In this document: one piece after another, positions 43,556 to 54,356 of the stretch | Layout of the letters: every line of letters begins with the position of its first letter | Numbering within the stretch: the first letter of the stretch is position 1 | DNA from: JAJZQZ01 sp963790415 | GTDB taxonomy: Bacteria > Actinomycetota > Thermoleophilia > RBG-16-64-13 | Assembly: GCA_963790415.1 (NCBI GenBank) | Contig: CAWBOK010000009.1 | Coordinates: 496,001 to 560,000 of the forward strand | DNA length: 64,000 bases | Direction of reading: 5' to 3' | The notes under the pieces: generated by a model | The model's database searches: none | Seen by the model: only the letters and a program-made list of their open reading frames with translations | Told to the model about the DNA's origin: nothing | Position numbers and translations under genes: made by a program

Positions 43556-45200
43556 CTACTCCGCACTTTCACCACCGTCTCGTCGGTCTCCGGATCGTAA
43601 CGCAGGGTGACGTGGCGTTTCCATTCGACGTCGTCACGTCGCGGAGAAGTCGGCGCGCAGGTGCACACCTCGACTCTCGGTGCGGGTGGCCGCAGCCGCG
43701 ATCATGAGACTGGCGATCGTCAGCAGATTGAACAACTCCATCTCGTCAACGGAGCGCCGGGGTGGCTGCAACGAGCCGTGCAGAGCGGCCACCGTCGTGC
43801 GTGCGCTCAGAAGCCCCTCGGCGGTGCGCACGATGCCGCACAGCCGCATCATGGTCTCACCCAGCCGCCGCCTGGCATCCGCGGTCGTCTCTGGTCCGTT
43901 GCCGGTCCACTCCTCGGGCGGGAGATCGAGCTTGATCCGCCGTACCGCTTTCTGGGGCTTCGCCAGATACCGGTTCAGGTCGCGCACGATGCGATCCCCG
44001 AAGACCAGCCCCTCCAGCAGCGAGTTCGAGGCCAACCGGTTCGCGCCGTGGACCCCGGTGGCGGCGTTCTCGCCGCACGAGTAGAGACCGGGCAGCGAGG
44101 TCTTGCCCCAATTGTCGGTGGCCACCCCACCGATGTAGTAGTGAGAGGCCGGAGACACCGGCACCAGATCGTGACACAGGTCCCAGCCCCGCTTGGTCAA
44201 TCCCTGGAACACAGTGGGGAAGCGCTCCTCCAGGAATCCGCACTGGAGGTGCCGGGCGTCCAGGTACACGTGATCGGAGTCCTCGGCATCCATCACTTCC
44301 CGCATGCGCCGAACTACCACATCCCGTGGCGCCAGCTCGGCGCGCTCGTGGACGCCCACCATGAACCGCTGCCCCGACCGTCGAGGAGGTACGCCCCTTC
44401 GCCTCGCAGAGCCTCGGTGAGCAGCAGAGTGGGGTTCTCGTCTGAGTGCAGGGCCGTGGGGTGGAACTGCATGAACTCCATGTCGCGCAGCACGGCCCCG
44501 GCGCGGTAGGCCATGGCATGACCATCACCGGTGGCCACGTCCGGGTTGGTCGTGTGCGAGAAGACCTGCCCGGCGCCGCCGCAGGCCAGCACGACCGCCC
44601 GAGCGTAGTTCACCACCAGTTGCCCCTGCCCGGCCCAGCGAGAGCACGCCTACACAGGCCCCGTCGTCGGTGATCAGGTCGATCACGAACTCGCCTTCGT
44701 GCAGGTCGACGCGGCTGCCCGAGATCATGGCCTCCACCAGTGCGCTCGCGACCACGCTGCCGGTGGCGTCACCGCCCGCGTGCACCACCCGCGGCACCGA
44801 GTGCGCTCCCTCAGAGGCCAGGATCAGCTGGCCGTCGCGCCGATCGAACTTGGTGCCCAGATGCTCGAGTTCCCGCACCCGGGCCGGGCCGTCCTGCACC
44901 AGGATGCGCACCACTTCCTCGTCGCAGAGACCGCACGCCGGCGACGAGCGTGTCCTTCAGATGCAGCTCCGGCGAGTCGAACGGACCCAGGGCGGCGGCG
45001 ATGCCCCCCTGCGCCAGGAAGGTCGTGGTGTCGTCCAGGGTGCTCTTCGTCAGCATGCGCGACGTTCCATTTGCGCGCGGCCCCCACGGCCGCGGTGAGT
45101 CCGGCGATACCACCGCCCACCACCAAGACGTCATAGCTGCGGTAGTCGACACGGGCTCCGCCCAGCGACACCAGATACGGCCGCGACGCGACCCCGGCAT
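43556..45200 (-). CDS. nadB: L-aspartate oxidase (about five frame breaks)
   Basis: Flavoprotein making iminoaspartate for NAD synthesis. Pieces in different frames line up end to end: FAD-binding YDVLVVGGGIAGLTAAVGAA, LTKSTLDDTTTFLAQGGIAA, VPRVVHAGGDATG, MEFMQFHPTALHSDENPTLLL, HYYIGGVATDNWGKTSLPGLY and GVHGANRLASNSLLEGLVFG. The C-terminus RDDVEWKRHVTLRYDPETDE lies in yet another frame. Breaks are near 45065, 44941, 44638, 44378 and 43632. A complete enzyme of about 540 residues is recoverable. The end at 43556 assumes a further missing base; otherwise the corrected frame would run into nadC. Confidence 0.83.
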
Positions 45201-46130
45201 CTAGCCGCCTATCTCCACCATGCGCCGCACGGCGACGAGCGCTTTCGCCCGTATGTCGTCGGGCACCGTCACGACCGGCGCCTCGGTCCGCAGCGCCTCG
45301 ATGGCCTTGCGCAGCGTAGTGAGCTTCATGGTGGGACAGATGGTGGCCTCGCTGGCAAGGTAGTAGCGCTTGCCCGGCACGTCCACGCTGAGCCGATGGA
45401 TCATGCCCATCTCGGTGCCGATGATGTACTCCTCGGCATCGTCCTCGCGGCAGAACCGGATCATGCCCGACGTGCTCTCGACCGCATCGGCCAGGACGGT
45501 GACATCCGGCGGCACTCGGGGTGCACCACCACTTTGGCCGCGGGGTGAAGCTGCCTTGGCGGACGAGGATGTCGTCGGGCGTGATGAGATCGTGCGTGGG
45601 GCAGAACCCTTGCCACAGGATCATCGACCGCCCGGTCTTCTCCATCACCCACGCGCCCAGGTTGCAGTCCGGCGTGAAGATGATCTCGCGGTCGGCCGGG
45701 ATGGACTCCACCACCTGCGGCGCGTTGGCGCTGGTGCAGCAGATGTCCGACAGGGCCTTCACCGCCGCGGAGGTGTTCACGTAGCTCACCACCACGGCGT
45801 CGGGATGCTCGGACCTTCAGCTCGGTCAGCCCGCGCGGATCGACCATCGCCGCCATCGGGCACCCGGCGCGAGGTTCGGGGAAGACGACCTTGCGATCGG
45901 GAGCCAGGATGGCCGCCGTCTCGGCCATGAAGTCGACGCCACAGAAGAGGATGAGCCTCGCGCCCGAGCGCGGCCGCCTGACGGGAGAGGCCCAGAGAGT
46001 CACCCACGAAATCGGCGACGTCCTGTATCTCGGCACGCTGGTAGTTGTGCGCCAACACCACCGCGTCGCGCTCGCGGGCCAGGGCCCTGAGCTCCTGCTG
46101 CATCGCCGAGTAGTCCATGCCCGTCGTCAT
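45201..46130 (-). CDS. nadA: quinolinate synthase A (about four frame breaks)
   Basis: Iron-sulfur enzyme condensing iminoaspartate with dihydroxyacetone phosphate. The family sequence is spread over frames: AVVLAHNYQRAEIQDVADFVGD, ILFCGVDFMAETAAILAPDR (first cluster Cys), MVVSYVNTSAAVKALSD, FTPDCNLGAWVMEKTGR, VVVHPECR (second Cys), then GTEMGMIHRL and EATICPTMKLTTL (third Cys). Breaks fall near 45970, 45820, 45540 and 45510. About 310 residues when joined. Start ATG at 46130 overlaps the folB/K stop by four bases. Confidence 0.83.
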
Positions 46131-47018
46131 GCCTCCGTCAGGTCACATCGCTCGACTGTTTGGTCGGCGGTCTTCTTCAGAGCCTCGGCGACCGTGTCGC
46201 CGCCCGCCAGCACCAGATCAGGCGCCAGTTCGGCCAAGGGCTCGAGGACGAACCGGCGCTCCTGCCAGGCGGGGATGGGGCAGGTACAGCCGCTCGTCGT
46301 CGAGGCGCATGCCATCGTACCAGAGGAGGTCGATGTCCAGCGTGCGCGGGCCCCAGCGCAGGCCCCGCTCGCGACCCGCCGCGCGCTCGAGTACCTTGGG
46401 CCGCGTCGAGCAGGTCGTGAGGGGCCAAGGTAGTGCGCAGCGCGATCACCTGATTCAGGAAGTCCGGCTGGTCGCACGAACCCGACCGGCGCGGTGCGGT
46501 ACAGGCCCGAACACGCGATCACGCGAGTGTGCGGGCACGTCGCCCAGCGCGCGCACCGCCTCCTCGAGGAGCCGTCGGCTGTCCCCCATGGTTCGAGCCC
46601 AGGCTCAGGTATGCCAGCGCTTCCCGGGTCAGACCGGTCCATCTCCGACCCCCCGCGGTCCTCCTCCGCTCCAGGGAGACTCCCACCCCGTCGACGGAAC
46701 AGGGTATGGGTGGGTGCGGTTTCGTCACCCTCACCCAGACGGCGTCCACGGGGAAGCGCTCGAGGAGCGCGTCGGCGATCGCTCCGGCCAGACGTTCGAG
46801 GAGATTGTAGCTGCGGCAGCCGGCGATCTCGGTGACGACGTCGATGACCTCGGTGTAGTCGACCGTGTCGCCCACCTGGTCGGTGCTCGACCCCGGCGCA
46901 CGCATCCATGGTCAATCTGAGGTCGAAGCGGAACACCTGACCCAGGCTCTTCTCCTCGGCCAGGACCCCGTGGTAGCCGTAGATCTCGCAGTCCATCGAT
47001 CGCGATCTCCACGCCCAC
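46127..47018 (-). CDS. folK: dihydroneopterin aldolase / HPPK, apparently fused FolB-FolK (several frame breaks)
   Basis: Two folate enzymes. FolB: GTG at 47018 gives VGVEIAIDGL, then after one extra base EIYGYHGVLAEEKSLGQVFRF, and DTVDYTEVIDVVTEIAGCRSYNLLERLA. Without a stop the frame continues through SLERRRTAGGRRWTGLTREA into FolK: LAYLSLGSN, VIACSGLYRTAPVG, and a C-terminus FVLEPLAELAPDLVLAGGDT. Breaks lie near 46988, 46905, 46590, 46478, 46400 and 46277. No start codon with a ribosome-binding site separates the parts, so a bifunctional protein is likely but not certain. Confidence 0.8.
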
Positions 47019-47023
47019 TACTC

Positions 47024-48235
47024 CTAACCGCGCAGGGGAAAGACCGCCCGCGCCAGACGCACCGCCTGCACGTTCTCTTTGACATCGTGCACGCGCAGCA
47101 TCTCCACGTCCTGGAGCGCGGCGATGACCGACGTGGCGACCGTGCCGTGGACCCGATCCGGAGGATCGGCCAGCCCCAAGACCTCACCGATGAACCGCTT
47201 GCGCGAGGCACCGAGCACCACCGGTCGTCCCAGACTCCGGAAACTGCCCAGCCCGCGGATGAGGGCCAGGTTGTGCGCCAGCGTCTTGCCGAAGCCGATC
47301 CCCGGATCGACCAACAGGTTCTCTTCTTCCAATCCCTGGTCGACGGCCCACGTCAGACGTTCGACGAAGAACCGGTAGACGTCCTCCACCACGTTGTCGT
47401 AGACGGATTCACCTGCATGGTCTTCGGCTCGCCCAGCATGTGCATGAGGATCGACCGGGCACCCGGCATCACGCACCACGGCCACCATCTCCGGGTCGAA
47501 GCGCAGAGCGGAGACGTCGTTGATCATGAACGCGCCCGCCTCCAAGGCCTTCGCCGCCACGGCTGCCTTGTAGGTGTCCACCGACAGGTGGGCGGGAAGG
47601 TCGCCCGCGAGGGCCTTCACCACCGGGACCACCCGGTCGACCTCGTCGGCGAAGCACGTGGGATCGGAACCCGGCTGAGTCGATTCGCCTCCCACGTCGA
47701 TCAAGTCGGCGCCCTCGTCGACCATGCGCCACGCCCCCGCGATCGCCACCTCGCGGTCGAAGTGCACCCCGGGGTCGGCAAACGAGTCGGGGGTGACGTT
47801 CAAGATGCCCATGATCTGAGGCCGGCGGGAGAGATCGAGCCCGGGATGGCATGTCGGGGCACCGCCGGCGTAGGACTCGAGGACGGCGCCGATGGCGTCG
47901 GCCAGCGCACGCAGGCCAAAGGGCTGTTGGCGGAGTTTGGGAAGGAGGCGCTCGTACTGCACCAGCGTGCCCATGATGAGGCACTCCGCTTCACGGCCGC
48001 TCAGTTCGTAGACCTCGCGGGAGGTGGCCACCTCGCCGCCACGCGAGAGCATCTCCTGCTTCAAGATGTTGGCCGCGCGGATGTCGAGTCCCTTGACCCG
48101 GACGACCCGGAACAGGCACTTCTTGTCCATCAGGTTGATCCCGCCCGCCGACACCCGCATGTCGTGCAGAAGGGTACGCACCTCGGCGAGGTCGCGCAGT
48201 TCCACCACCTGCGGCAGGCCCGCCGCTGGAATCAC
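47024..48235 (-). CDS. folP: dihydropteroate synthase with N-terminal extension (two compensating frame breaks)
   Basis: Makes dihydropteroate from pABA. PQIMGILNVTPDSFADPG, DLIDVGGESTQPGSDP, DPGIGFGKTLAHNLALIRGL and VVLGASRKRFIGEVLG are typical. 130 residues precede this domain (GGINLMDKKCLFRVVRVKGLD), an extension seen in clostridial and other deep-branching homologues. Between 47452 and 47405 a short stretch reads DPHAHAGRAEDH instead of ILMHMLGEPKTMQVNP, which is found in the next frame: an extra base and a missing base cancel. 403 residues. Confidence 0.92.
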   Translation of the reverse strand: MIPAAGLPQVVELRDLAEVRTLLHDMRVSAGGINLMDKKCLFRVVRVKGLDIRAANILKQEMLSRGGEVATSREVYELSGREAECLIMGTLVQYERLLPKLRQQPFGLRALADAIGAVLESYAGGAPTCHPGLDLSRRPQIMGILNVTPDSFADPGVHFDREVAIAGAWRMVDEGADLIDVGGESTQPGSDPTCFADEVDRVVPVVKALAGDLPAHLSVDTYKAAVAAKALEAGAFMINDVSALRFDPEMVAVVRDAGCPVDPHAHAGRAEDHAGESVYDNVVEDVYRFFVERLTWAVDQGLEEENLLVDPGIGFGKTLAHNLALIRGLGSFRSLGRPVVLGASRKRFIGEVLGLADPPDRVHGTVATSVIAALQDVEMLRVHDVKENVQAVRLARAVFPLRG

Positions 48236-48245
48236 GCCGCGCCCC

Positions 48246-48817
48246 CTACTTCCTCGGCGCCTCGATCAGGGCCAGCACCTCGGCCCGGGTGGCCGAGCTG
48301 GTACGGAAGATGCCCCGCACCGCGGAGGTGACCGTCTGCGACCCCGCGGTGCGCACGCCTCGCATAGACATGCAGAGGTGCTCCGCCTGCACGAGCACCA
48401 GCACCCCTTCGGGATCGAGAGTCTCGACCAAGGTGTCGGCGATGCGTGCTGGTAAGCCGCTCTTGCAACTGCAGCCGGGCGGCAGCCACTCTCACCAGCC
48501 GCGCCAACTTGGACAGACCGGCGATCTTCCCGCATTTCGAGGGGATATAGGCCACGTGGGCAAACCCGAAGAACGGGGTCAGATGATGCTCGCACATCGA
48601 ATGGAAGGGGATGTCCTTGATCAGGACCAGTTCCTGGTGCTTGTCCGACGGGATAGGCTCGATGATCGCGGCCAGGTTGCGATGGGTGCCGTCGAGGATC
48701 TCGGCATACATCTCGGCCACACGCTCCGGGCGTGCGGCGCAGCCCTTCGCGCTCGGCGTCTTCGCCCAACCCCTCGAGCACCAGGCGGATGCCCTGCTCG
48801 ATCTTGCTCAGATCCAT
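48246..48817 (-). CDS. folE: GTP cyclohydrolase I (two frame breaks)
   Basis: Zinc enzyme that starts folate synthesis. KIEQGIRLVLEGLGEDAERE, then FHSMCEHHLTPFFGFAHVAY with the zinc Cys and His, then VETLDPEGVLVLVQAEHLCMSMRGV with the second Cys and GSQTVTSAVRGIF. Extra single bases near 48732 and 48446 separate these into three frames; deletion of both gives about 190 residues. The start at 48817 overlaps the end of ftsH by 10 bases. Confidence 0.9.
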
Positions 48818-50831
48818 GCCTCCGCCGGGCAAAGCCCTAGCCCTCGCCGCCGAGATTCGACGCGGGGGGTCCGTCGGCCGCCACCGCCGGCGGTGCCGGC
48901 AGTGGTCCGTTCCCGAGCCTCTCGCTCGCGGGTCTCGTCACGGGCCTTGCGCTGCCGTTCGCGCCGCTTGGCTTCTTCGGCCTTGCGTGCGCGCTTCTCG
49001 TCCTTGGCCCGGAACACCTCGGTCGGGTCTTCACCCGCGAGCAGAGCCGCGAACTCGTCTTTGTCGATGGTCTCTCGGTCGACCAGCAGTTGCGCCAGGA
49101 CGTCCAGGTCCTCCCGGTGCTCGCGCAGGACCCGCGTGGCCGTGTTGTGAGCTTCGTCGATCACCCGGCGGATCTCCTGGTCGATCTTCTGGGCGGTCTC
49201 CTCGGAGTACTCCTGGCCCATGCCGTAGTCCCGGCCCACGAACGGCTGCGCCGGGTCGTGGCCGAACGTCAACGGTCCCAGGTTCTCACTCATGCCGTAC
49301 TGGGTGACCATGCGCCGAGCGGTCTCGGTCGCCCGCTGCAGGTCGTTCGACGCGCCGGTGGTGATGTCGTCGAACTGGATCTCCTCGGCCACCCGGCCGC
49401 CCAGCATGTGCGCCAGCTTGTCCATGATCTCGCCGCGCTTGACCATGAACTTGTCCTCGGTCGGCAGGGTGATGGTGTAGCCCAGCGCCTGACCCCGGCT
49501 GATGATCGAGACCTTGTGCACCGGATCGGCGTTCGGCAGGAAGTGCGCCACCAGGGCGTGGCCGATCTCGTGATAGGCGGTGATGAGCCGCTCTTCTTCG
49601 CTGAGAAGCCGGGACTTCTTCTCCGGCCCGGCGATCACGCGCAGGATGGCCTCTTCGAGCTCCTCCATCTCGACGATCTTCTTGCCCTGCCTGGCCGCCA
49701 GCAGAGCGCCCTCGTTCACCAGGTTGGCCAGATCGGCGCCCGTGAAGCCCGGCGTCGCCGCGGCCAGTGTCTCCAGGTCGATGTCGGGGCTGAGAGGCTT
49801 GCCCTTGGTGTGGACTTCGAGGATGGCCCTTCGCCCCTCGCGATCGGGCCGATCGACCACGATCTGACGGTCGAACCGCCCCGGGCGCAGAAGCGCCGGG
49901 TCGAGGATATCGGGCCGGTTGGTGGCCGCGATCATGATGATGCTCTCGGTGGCCTCGAAGCCGTCCATCTCCACCAGCAGCTGGTTGAGGGTCTGCTCGC
50001 GCTCGTCGTGGCCGCCGCCCAGACCGGCTCCGCGGTGGCGCCCCACGGCGTCGATCTCGTCCATGAAGATGATGCACGGCTGGTTCTGCTTGGCCTGATC
50101 GAACAGATCGCGCACCCGGCTGGCGCCGACCCCCACGAACATCTCTACGAAGTCCGAGCCCGAGATGCTGAAGAACGGCACGCCCGCTTCGCCGGCGACC
50201 GCACGCGCGAGCAGCGTCTTGCCCGTGCCGGGAGGTCCGAAGAGCAACACGCCCTTGGGGATGCGCGCGCCCAAGGCCTGGAAGCGCTTGGGGTTCTCGA
50301 GGAACTCCTTGATCTCCTGGAGTTCCTCCACCGCCTCGTCGACGCCGGCCACGTCCTTGAAGGTGATCTTGGGAGCGTCGATGCTCATCCGCTTGGCGCG
50401 CGACTTGCCGAAGCTCATGACCTTCGATGCCTCCCCCCTGCATCTGGTTCATGATGAAGAGGAAGAAGACGACCATCAGGATGATAGGCAAGAACGTGCT
50501 CAACAGCGACAGCCACACCGATTGCTTCTGCACGTCGGTGCGAAAGTCTATCCCGTTCGCGGAGAGGAAGTGCGATCATATCGAAGCGGTCGGTGAACCC
50601 GATCTGGAACCGCTCACCTGTACCGTTGACCTTGCCTTCGACCACGAGGTCGCGGGTCTTCACGACCACGGCCTCGACCTTCTTCTGCTCGACCAGCTTC
50701 TGGAACTGCGGAAAGGTCATGGCGTTGTCGGCGGGAGAACGATAGAGCCCCTGGACCAGCGCCAAGAGGATGACGACCACGAGGAGGGGGAAGGCTATGC
50801 TGCGCAGTAACTTGCTCAAAGAGGGCTCCAT
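48808..50831 (-). CDS. ftsH: ATP-dependent zinc metalloprotease FtsH (two frame breaks)
   Basis: Membrane AAA+ protease. First helix SIAFPLLVVVILLALVQGL, periplasmic-type domain, second helix LLSTFLPIILMVVFFLFIMN, Walker A GPPGTGKTLLARAVAGEAG, Walker B IIFMDEIDAVG, SRH RPGRFDRQIVVDRPDREGR and zinc site TAYHEIGHALVAHF. The N-terminal part changes frame near 50567 (IDFRTDVQKQSVW restored) and near 50427 (GGGSKVMSFGKSRAKR restored), each by deleting one base. The C-terminal tail is a charged, Arg/Glu-rich segment. Confidence 0.94.
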
Positions 50832-50857
50832 ATGTCGATGGCCCAGGGTACGGAATA

Positions 50858-51398
50858 CTAGCACACGGGGCGTAGGCTCTCCCCTTCCCGCCAGCGTATG
50901 CCGGCGATGATAGGGTAGATTGCGATACTTCTCGGCCAGGTCGAGGCCGTAGCCCACCACGAACTCGTCGCCTATCTCGAAGCCCACGTACCGGCACGGC
51001 AGCAGCGCCTTGCGACGTCCCGGCTTGTCGAGCAGGGTCACGATGTCGAGGCTGGCGGGATGGCGGGAGTTCAGGTTCTTCGTGAGGTACTTCAGGGTGA
51101 GACCCGAGTCGATGACGTCCTCCACGATGAGCACGTGGCGGCCCTCGATGTCCATGTCCAGATCCTTGAGGATCCGGACGACCCCGGAGCTGTCGGTGGA
51201 CGAACCGTAGCTGGACACGGCCATGAAGTCCATCTCGAGGTCGATCTCGAGACGGCGGGCGACGTCGGCCATGAAGAAGACCGCCCCCTTGAGCACGCAG
51301 ATCAGCACCGGGCGCAGGCCCGTGTAGTCGCGGTTGATGTCCGCGGCCAGCTCGTCGATGCGAGACTGCAGCCGCTCAGAACTGATCAGCACATCCAT
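50858..51398 (-). CDS. hpt: hypoxanthine phosphoribosyltransferase, second copy (one frame break)
   Basis: Purine salvage enzyme in its conserved position between tilS and ftsH. VLICVLKGAVFFMADVARRL, SSYGSSTDSSGVVRILKDLD, the PRPP motif VLIVEDVIDSGLTL, and VGFEIGDEFVVGYGLDLAEKYRNLPY are present. Near 50909 an extra base makes the frame run on into ftsH; deleting it gives an ending IAGIRWREGESLRPVC and a stop at 50858. About 180 residues. It is more like the usual housekeeping Hpt than the copy at 4394. Confidence 0.92.
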
Positions 51399-51414
51399 GG
51401 TTCCCCCACGATGC

Positions 51415-52793
51415 TCACGCGACCTCCACGCACAGTCTGACTGCCCGGTCGGTATCGCTCCGTATTCTACTCCCGTCGGCCACCGCGAGACCACAGAGCC
51501 ACACGGGCCTTCCGCCCGACAGCACGAGGGGCACACGGCCGCGCGCGCCCCGCGGGCACCCGGAGATCGACCAGCAGGTCCTGGACCAGCCGACTCCCCG
51601 GCGCCCCCAGGGGCCGCATGTGGTCGCCCGCGCCTCGCGCCTCGCACCGTCAGAGGCCCACGCGAGCGCGCGCGCGTCCAGGTACGCCTCGGTCCGGGGA
51701 TCGTGCGCCCGCACGCGTCCGGCCCACTCCGCGGAGATCCGAGGTCCCTTCCACACCACCGAACCCGGGAGGGCCAGATCGACCCCCACGGAGCCCCTCG
51801 GCGACCGCCTCCCGAGGCGCGGCCGACGCCCCACCCTCCGGGCGTCCTCGCGACCCGGACGCGATCGTACTCCTTCACCAGCGATCCATCCCCCGCCCAA
51901 AGGCACGCCACCGGATCCCGGGCGGGCCAGGAGTCCCTCGGCCGCCAGCACGAGGTTCTGCCCTCGATGTGCTCCGTCGAGACCGTCGACGAGGGCGTGA
52001 AGAAGAGCGCGGCGGAGTGGCACCAGGGAGTCCGCCTGAGTCCGCGGTCGCGGAGAACTCCACGCCGTCCGCTCCTCTCGCGACGGCGCCGGGCCCGCAC
52101 GCCGCAGTGGGCCCACGCCTCCGCCACGCACCTCGTCGATCAGGTCGGCCGCCTCGGCCGCGACCGCCGCGGCGCGCCCCGCGGCCACCACCGCCCCGGG
52201 GAGCGCCTCCTCCCACGCGGGCACGACGTACCGTCGGATCGCCGTGCGCACGTAGGCCTCGTCGGCATTGCCGCGGTCGGTGGCGTACGCGAGACCGTGA
52301 GCGACGCAGTAGGCCGCGGTGTCGGCCCGGCGCCGAGTGAGAAGCGGCCGCACCCACCGTCCCGACCGGGGATGCATCGCCGCGAGGGAGTCCAGACCCG
52401 CATAGCGGCCCAGACGGTAGAGCAGCGTCTCCACCTGGTCGTCGAGCGTGTGACCGAGGACGATGCGGCCCGCGCCCACGTCCGCGGCCACGCGCGCGCG
52501 CGGCCTCGCGGCGCGCCTCGCGGGCCGTCGCCTGCAGGTTGCCCGCGCGCCTTGCTCATCGGCCGACGCACCACGGTCAGGGGAACGGCGAACGCGGCGC
52601 AGTGCGCGGCTACCAGCGCTTGGTCATCTTCGGATTCTTGCCCGCGGAGCGCGTGATTGACGTGGACCGCATGGAGCCGCTCCGGCCCCGCGTCGCCTAG
52701 TGCCCGCGTGGCCAGCATGTGCAGCAGAGCCACCGAATCCTGCCCGCCCGACACCATGACCACGGCCGACCGCTCCGGCCGGGAAGAGGTCAT
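51415..52793 (-). CDS. tilS: tRNA(Ile)-lysidine synthetase (several frame breaks)
   Basis: Converts the CAU anticodon of one tRNA-Ile to lysidine. The P-loop VMVSGGQDSVALLHML is followed by HAVHVNHALRGQESEDD, then after breaks near 52550 and 52500 by RIVLGHTLDDQVETLLYRLGR. Further breaks near 51610 and 51545 affect the C-terminal domain (SRLVQDLLVDLRVP, then RGRVPLVLSGGRPVWLCGLAV). About 455 residues when repaired. The middle (52000-52150) is the least certain part. Very GC-rich. Confidence 0.82.
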
Positions 52794-53043
52794 CCCGCCG
52801 ACAATCGGCGCGCACACAGCGAATCGGTCTCCGCCGGGCGCGACGACCCGGGGGCTGGATTCAGGTGAGATCCCGCGGCTGATTCGGACGCCATCGGTTC
52901 GAGCATACCCGTCCCCCCGGGGCAGCGTCCAGTGGTCGCAGAGTCCGCGGTCACCGCGACGCACAGTCTCCAGCTACTCCTTGCAACCGCCCGGTGCCTC
53001 TGCTTATATTGCGTCGCTGTAAAGCCCCAAGAGGAGGAAGAGC

Positions 53044-53232
53044 ATGGCCACCCCCAAAGTCGACCCCGATCTCTGCACCGGTTGCGGCATCTGCGAAGAC
53101 ATCTGCCCGGACGTGTTCGAGGTCGCCGACGACGGTGTCAGCCACGTGATCGACGCGAACGGTTGCGACGATGCCGGCTGCTGCGAGGAAGCCGCTGACG
53201 AGTGCCCCGAGGGCGCCATCAGCATGGAGTAG
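53044..53232 (+). CDS. single-cluster [4Fe-4S] ferredoxin
   Basis: 62 residues: LCTGCGICEDICP gives three cluster cysteines, ECPEGAI the fourth. Two or three extra Cys in NGCDDAGCCEE may form the disulfide known in monocluster ferredoxins. Acidic, cytoplasmic, electron carrier. GAGGAGG precedes the ATG. It is a single gene followed by a strong terminator. Confidence 0.93.
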   Translation: MATPKVDPDLCTGCGICEDICPDVFEVADDGVSHVIDANGCDDAGCCEEAADECPEGAISME

Positions 53233-53283
53233 CCGAAACCGAGACGAGCTCCGACGACCCGACGCGGACACCGTCGCGCTCAC

Positions 53284-54213
53284 TCACCTCTGAAGGGCCG
53301 CCTCGAGGGCGGCCCTTCGTGTCTCACTTGGAGCGCGATGGCGAGCGTCACTTCTCAGTAGCGGCAGAGCGACCAGCCCGTACCCTTCGTCGCGCACCTT
53401 GCGGATGATCTCGGGAAGGACGGACGCGGTCTGGTGACTCCCTACGTGCATCAGGATGATGGCTCCCGGCTGCAGATGATCGAGCACGGCCGCCGCGATC
53501 TGCGCCGAAGTGCGCTCCGGCTTCCAGTCGAGGGTGTCGATAGTCCAGTACACGCTCGCGTAGCCCGCGTCGCCGACCGCGGCGAGGGTGCGCTTGTCAC
53601 GCGCACCGTACGGGAAGCGGAATAGGGGCCGAGGGTCGTCGCCCCCCGCATCCTCGATGAGTGCCGCGGTGCGCTCGAGCTGCGACCGCATCTCGGCCTC
53701 TGACAGGGTGGTGAAGTCGGGATGGGTGTACGAGTGATTGCCGATGGGGAACCCGGCGCGCACGATCTTCGCGACGGAATCTGGATAGTCAGAGACGAAC
53801 TCTCCGGTCAGGAAGAACGTGGCAGGGGCATGGGCGGCAGCCAACGCCTCGAGAATGGCGGCCAGCGGCTCAGGGTCGTACGCCGCGTCGAACGTGAAAG
53901 CCACCACGTGGGCCTTTCCGGGCACTTTGGCATACTCCTTGCCGGGAGCCGGCACGCCGGGCGCTGATGTCGAAGGCGGCTTCGCAGGCGGCTTCGTTGT
54001 CGATACGGGTACAGTGGTCGAGGCGAAGGGGATCGTCGTGGGCGATGACGTCGCCACCGTGGTGGAGGATCCCGTTGCAGGTGGCGTCGTCGTCATCGAC
54101 GTGACGCCATCACCTCCGGAAGTGCCGCCCTCTGCACACCCCAGCGTCGCCGACATCATCGTCAGCGCAACCGCCGCCGCACAGGCGATGAAACGCCACC
54201 GTCGAGCGCTCAT
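53284..54213 (-). CDS. polysaccharide deacetylase lipoprotein (NodB family)
   Basis: From the ATG at 54213 (309 residues): a signal peptide with lipobox ATLGC, a 60-residue Thr/Pro/Ser linker, then a NodB domain (AFTFDAAYDPEP, GNHSYTHPDF with the two His, FRFPYGARD, ILMHVGSHQT). It would act on peptidoglycan or a surface glycan at the outer face of the membrane. The second such enzyme in the window, the other having S-layer-like repeats. It probably has its own promoter between 54213 and 54357, shared with the divergent gene. Confidence 0.9.
   Translation of the reverse strand: MSARRWRFIACAAAVALTMMSATLGCAEGGTSGGDGVTSMTTTPPATGSSTTVATSSPTTIPFASTTVPVSTTKPPAKPPSTSAPGVPAPGKEYAKVPGKAHVVAFTFDAAYDPEPLAAILEALAAAHAPATFFLTGEFVSDYPDSVAKIVRAGFPIGNHSYTHPDFTTLSEAEMRSQLERTAALIEDAGGDDPRPLFRFPYGARDKRTLAAVGDAGYASVYWTIDTLDWKPERTSAQIAAAVLDHLQPGAIILMHVGSHQTASVLPEIIRKVRDEGYGLVALPLLRSDARHRAPSETRRAALEAALQR
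53293..53317. terminator. intrinsic terminator hairpin shared by convergent genes
   Basis: AAGGGCCGCC pairs perfectly with GGCGGCCCTT around TCGAG, followed on the plus strand by TTCGTGTCT. It lies 60 bases after ferredoxin and inside the end of the deacetylase gene on the other strand. Confidence 0.7.
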
Positions 54214-54356
54214 TCGTTCGCATCCTCCCGTCATCGGCGCTACGATATGCACTGTACATCGCAGTCGCCGGCGAGGGCATCGCCTTCGCTAATGAAGGAC
54301 ACCCCTACCCTGATGTCGAAAGGCATCAATCGGGAGAAGAGGAAGAGGAGACGTCC

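Noticed and set aside
53044..53232. Ferredoxin extra cysteines as a second cluster
   Set aside because: The spacing in NGCDDAGCCEE does not fit a CxxCxxC cluster motif; a disulfide, as in known monocluster ferredoxins, explains them better.
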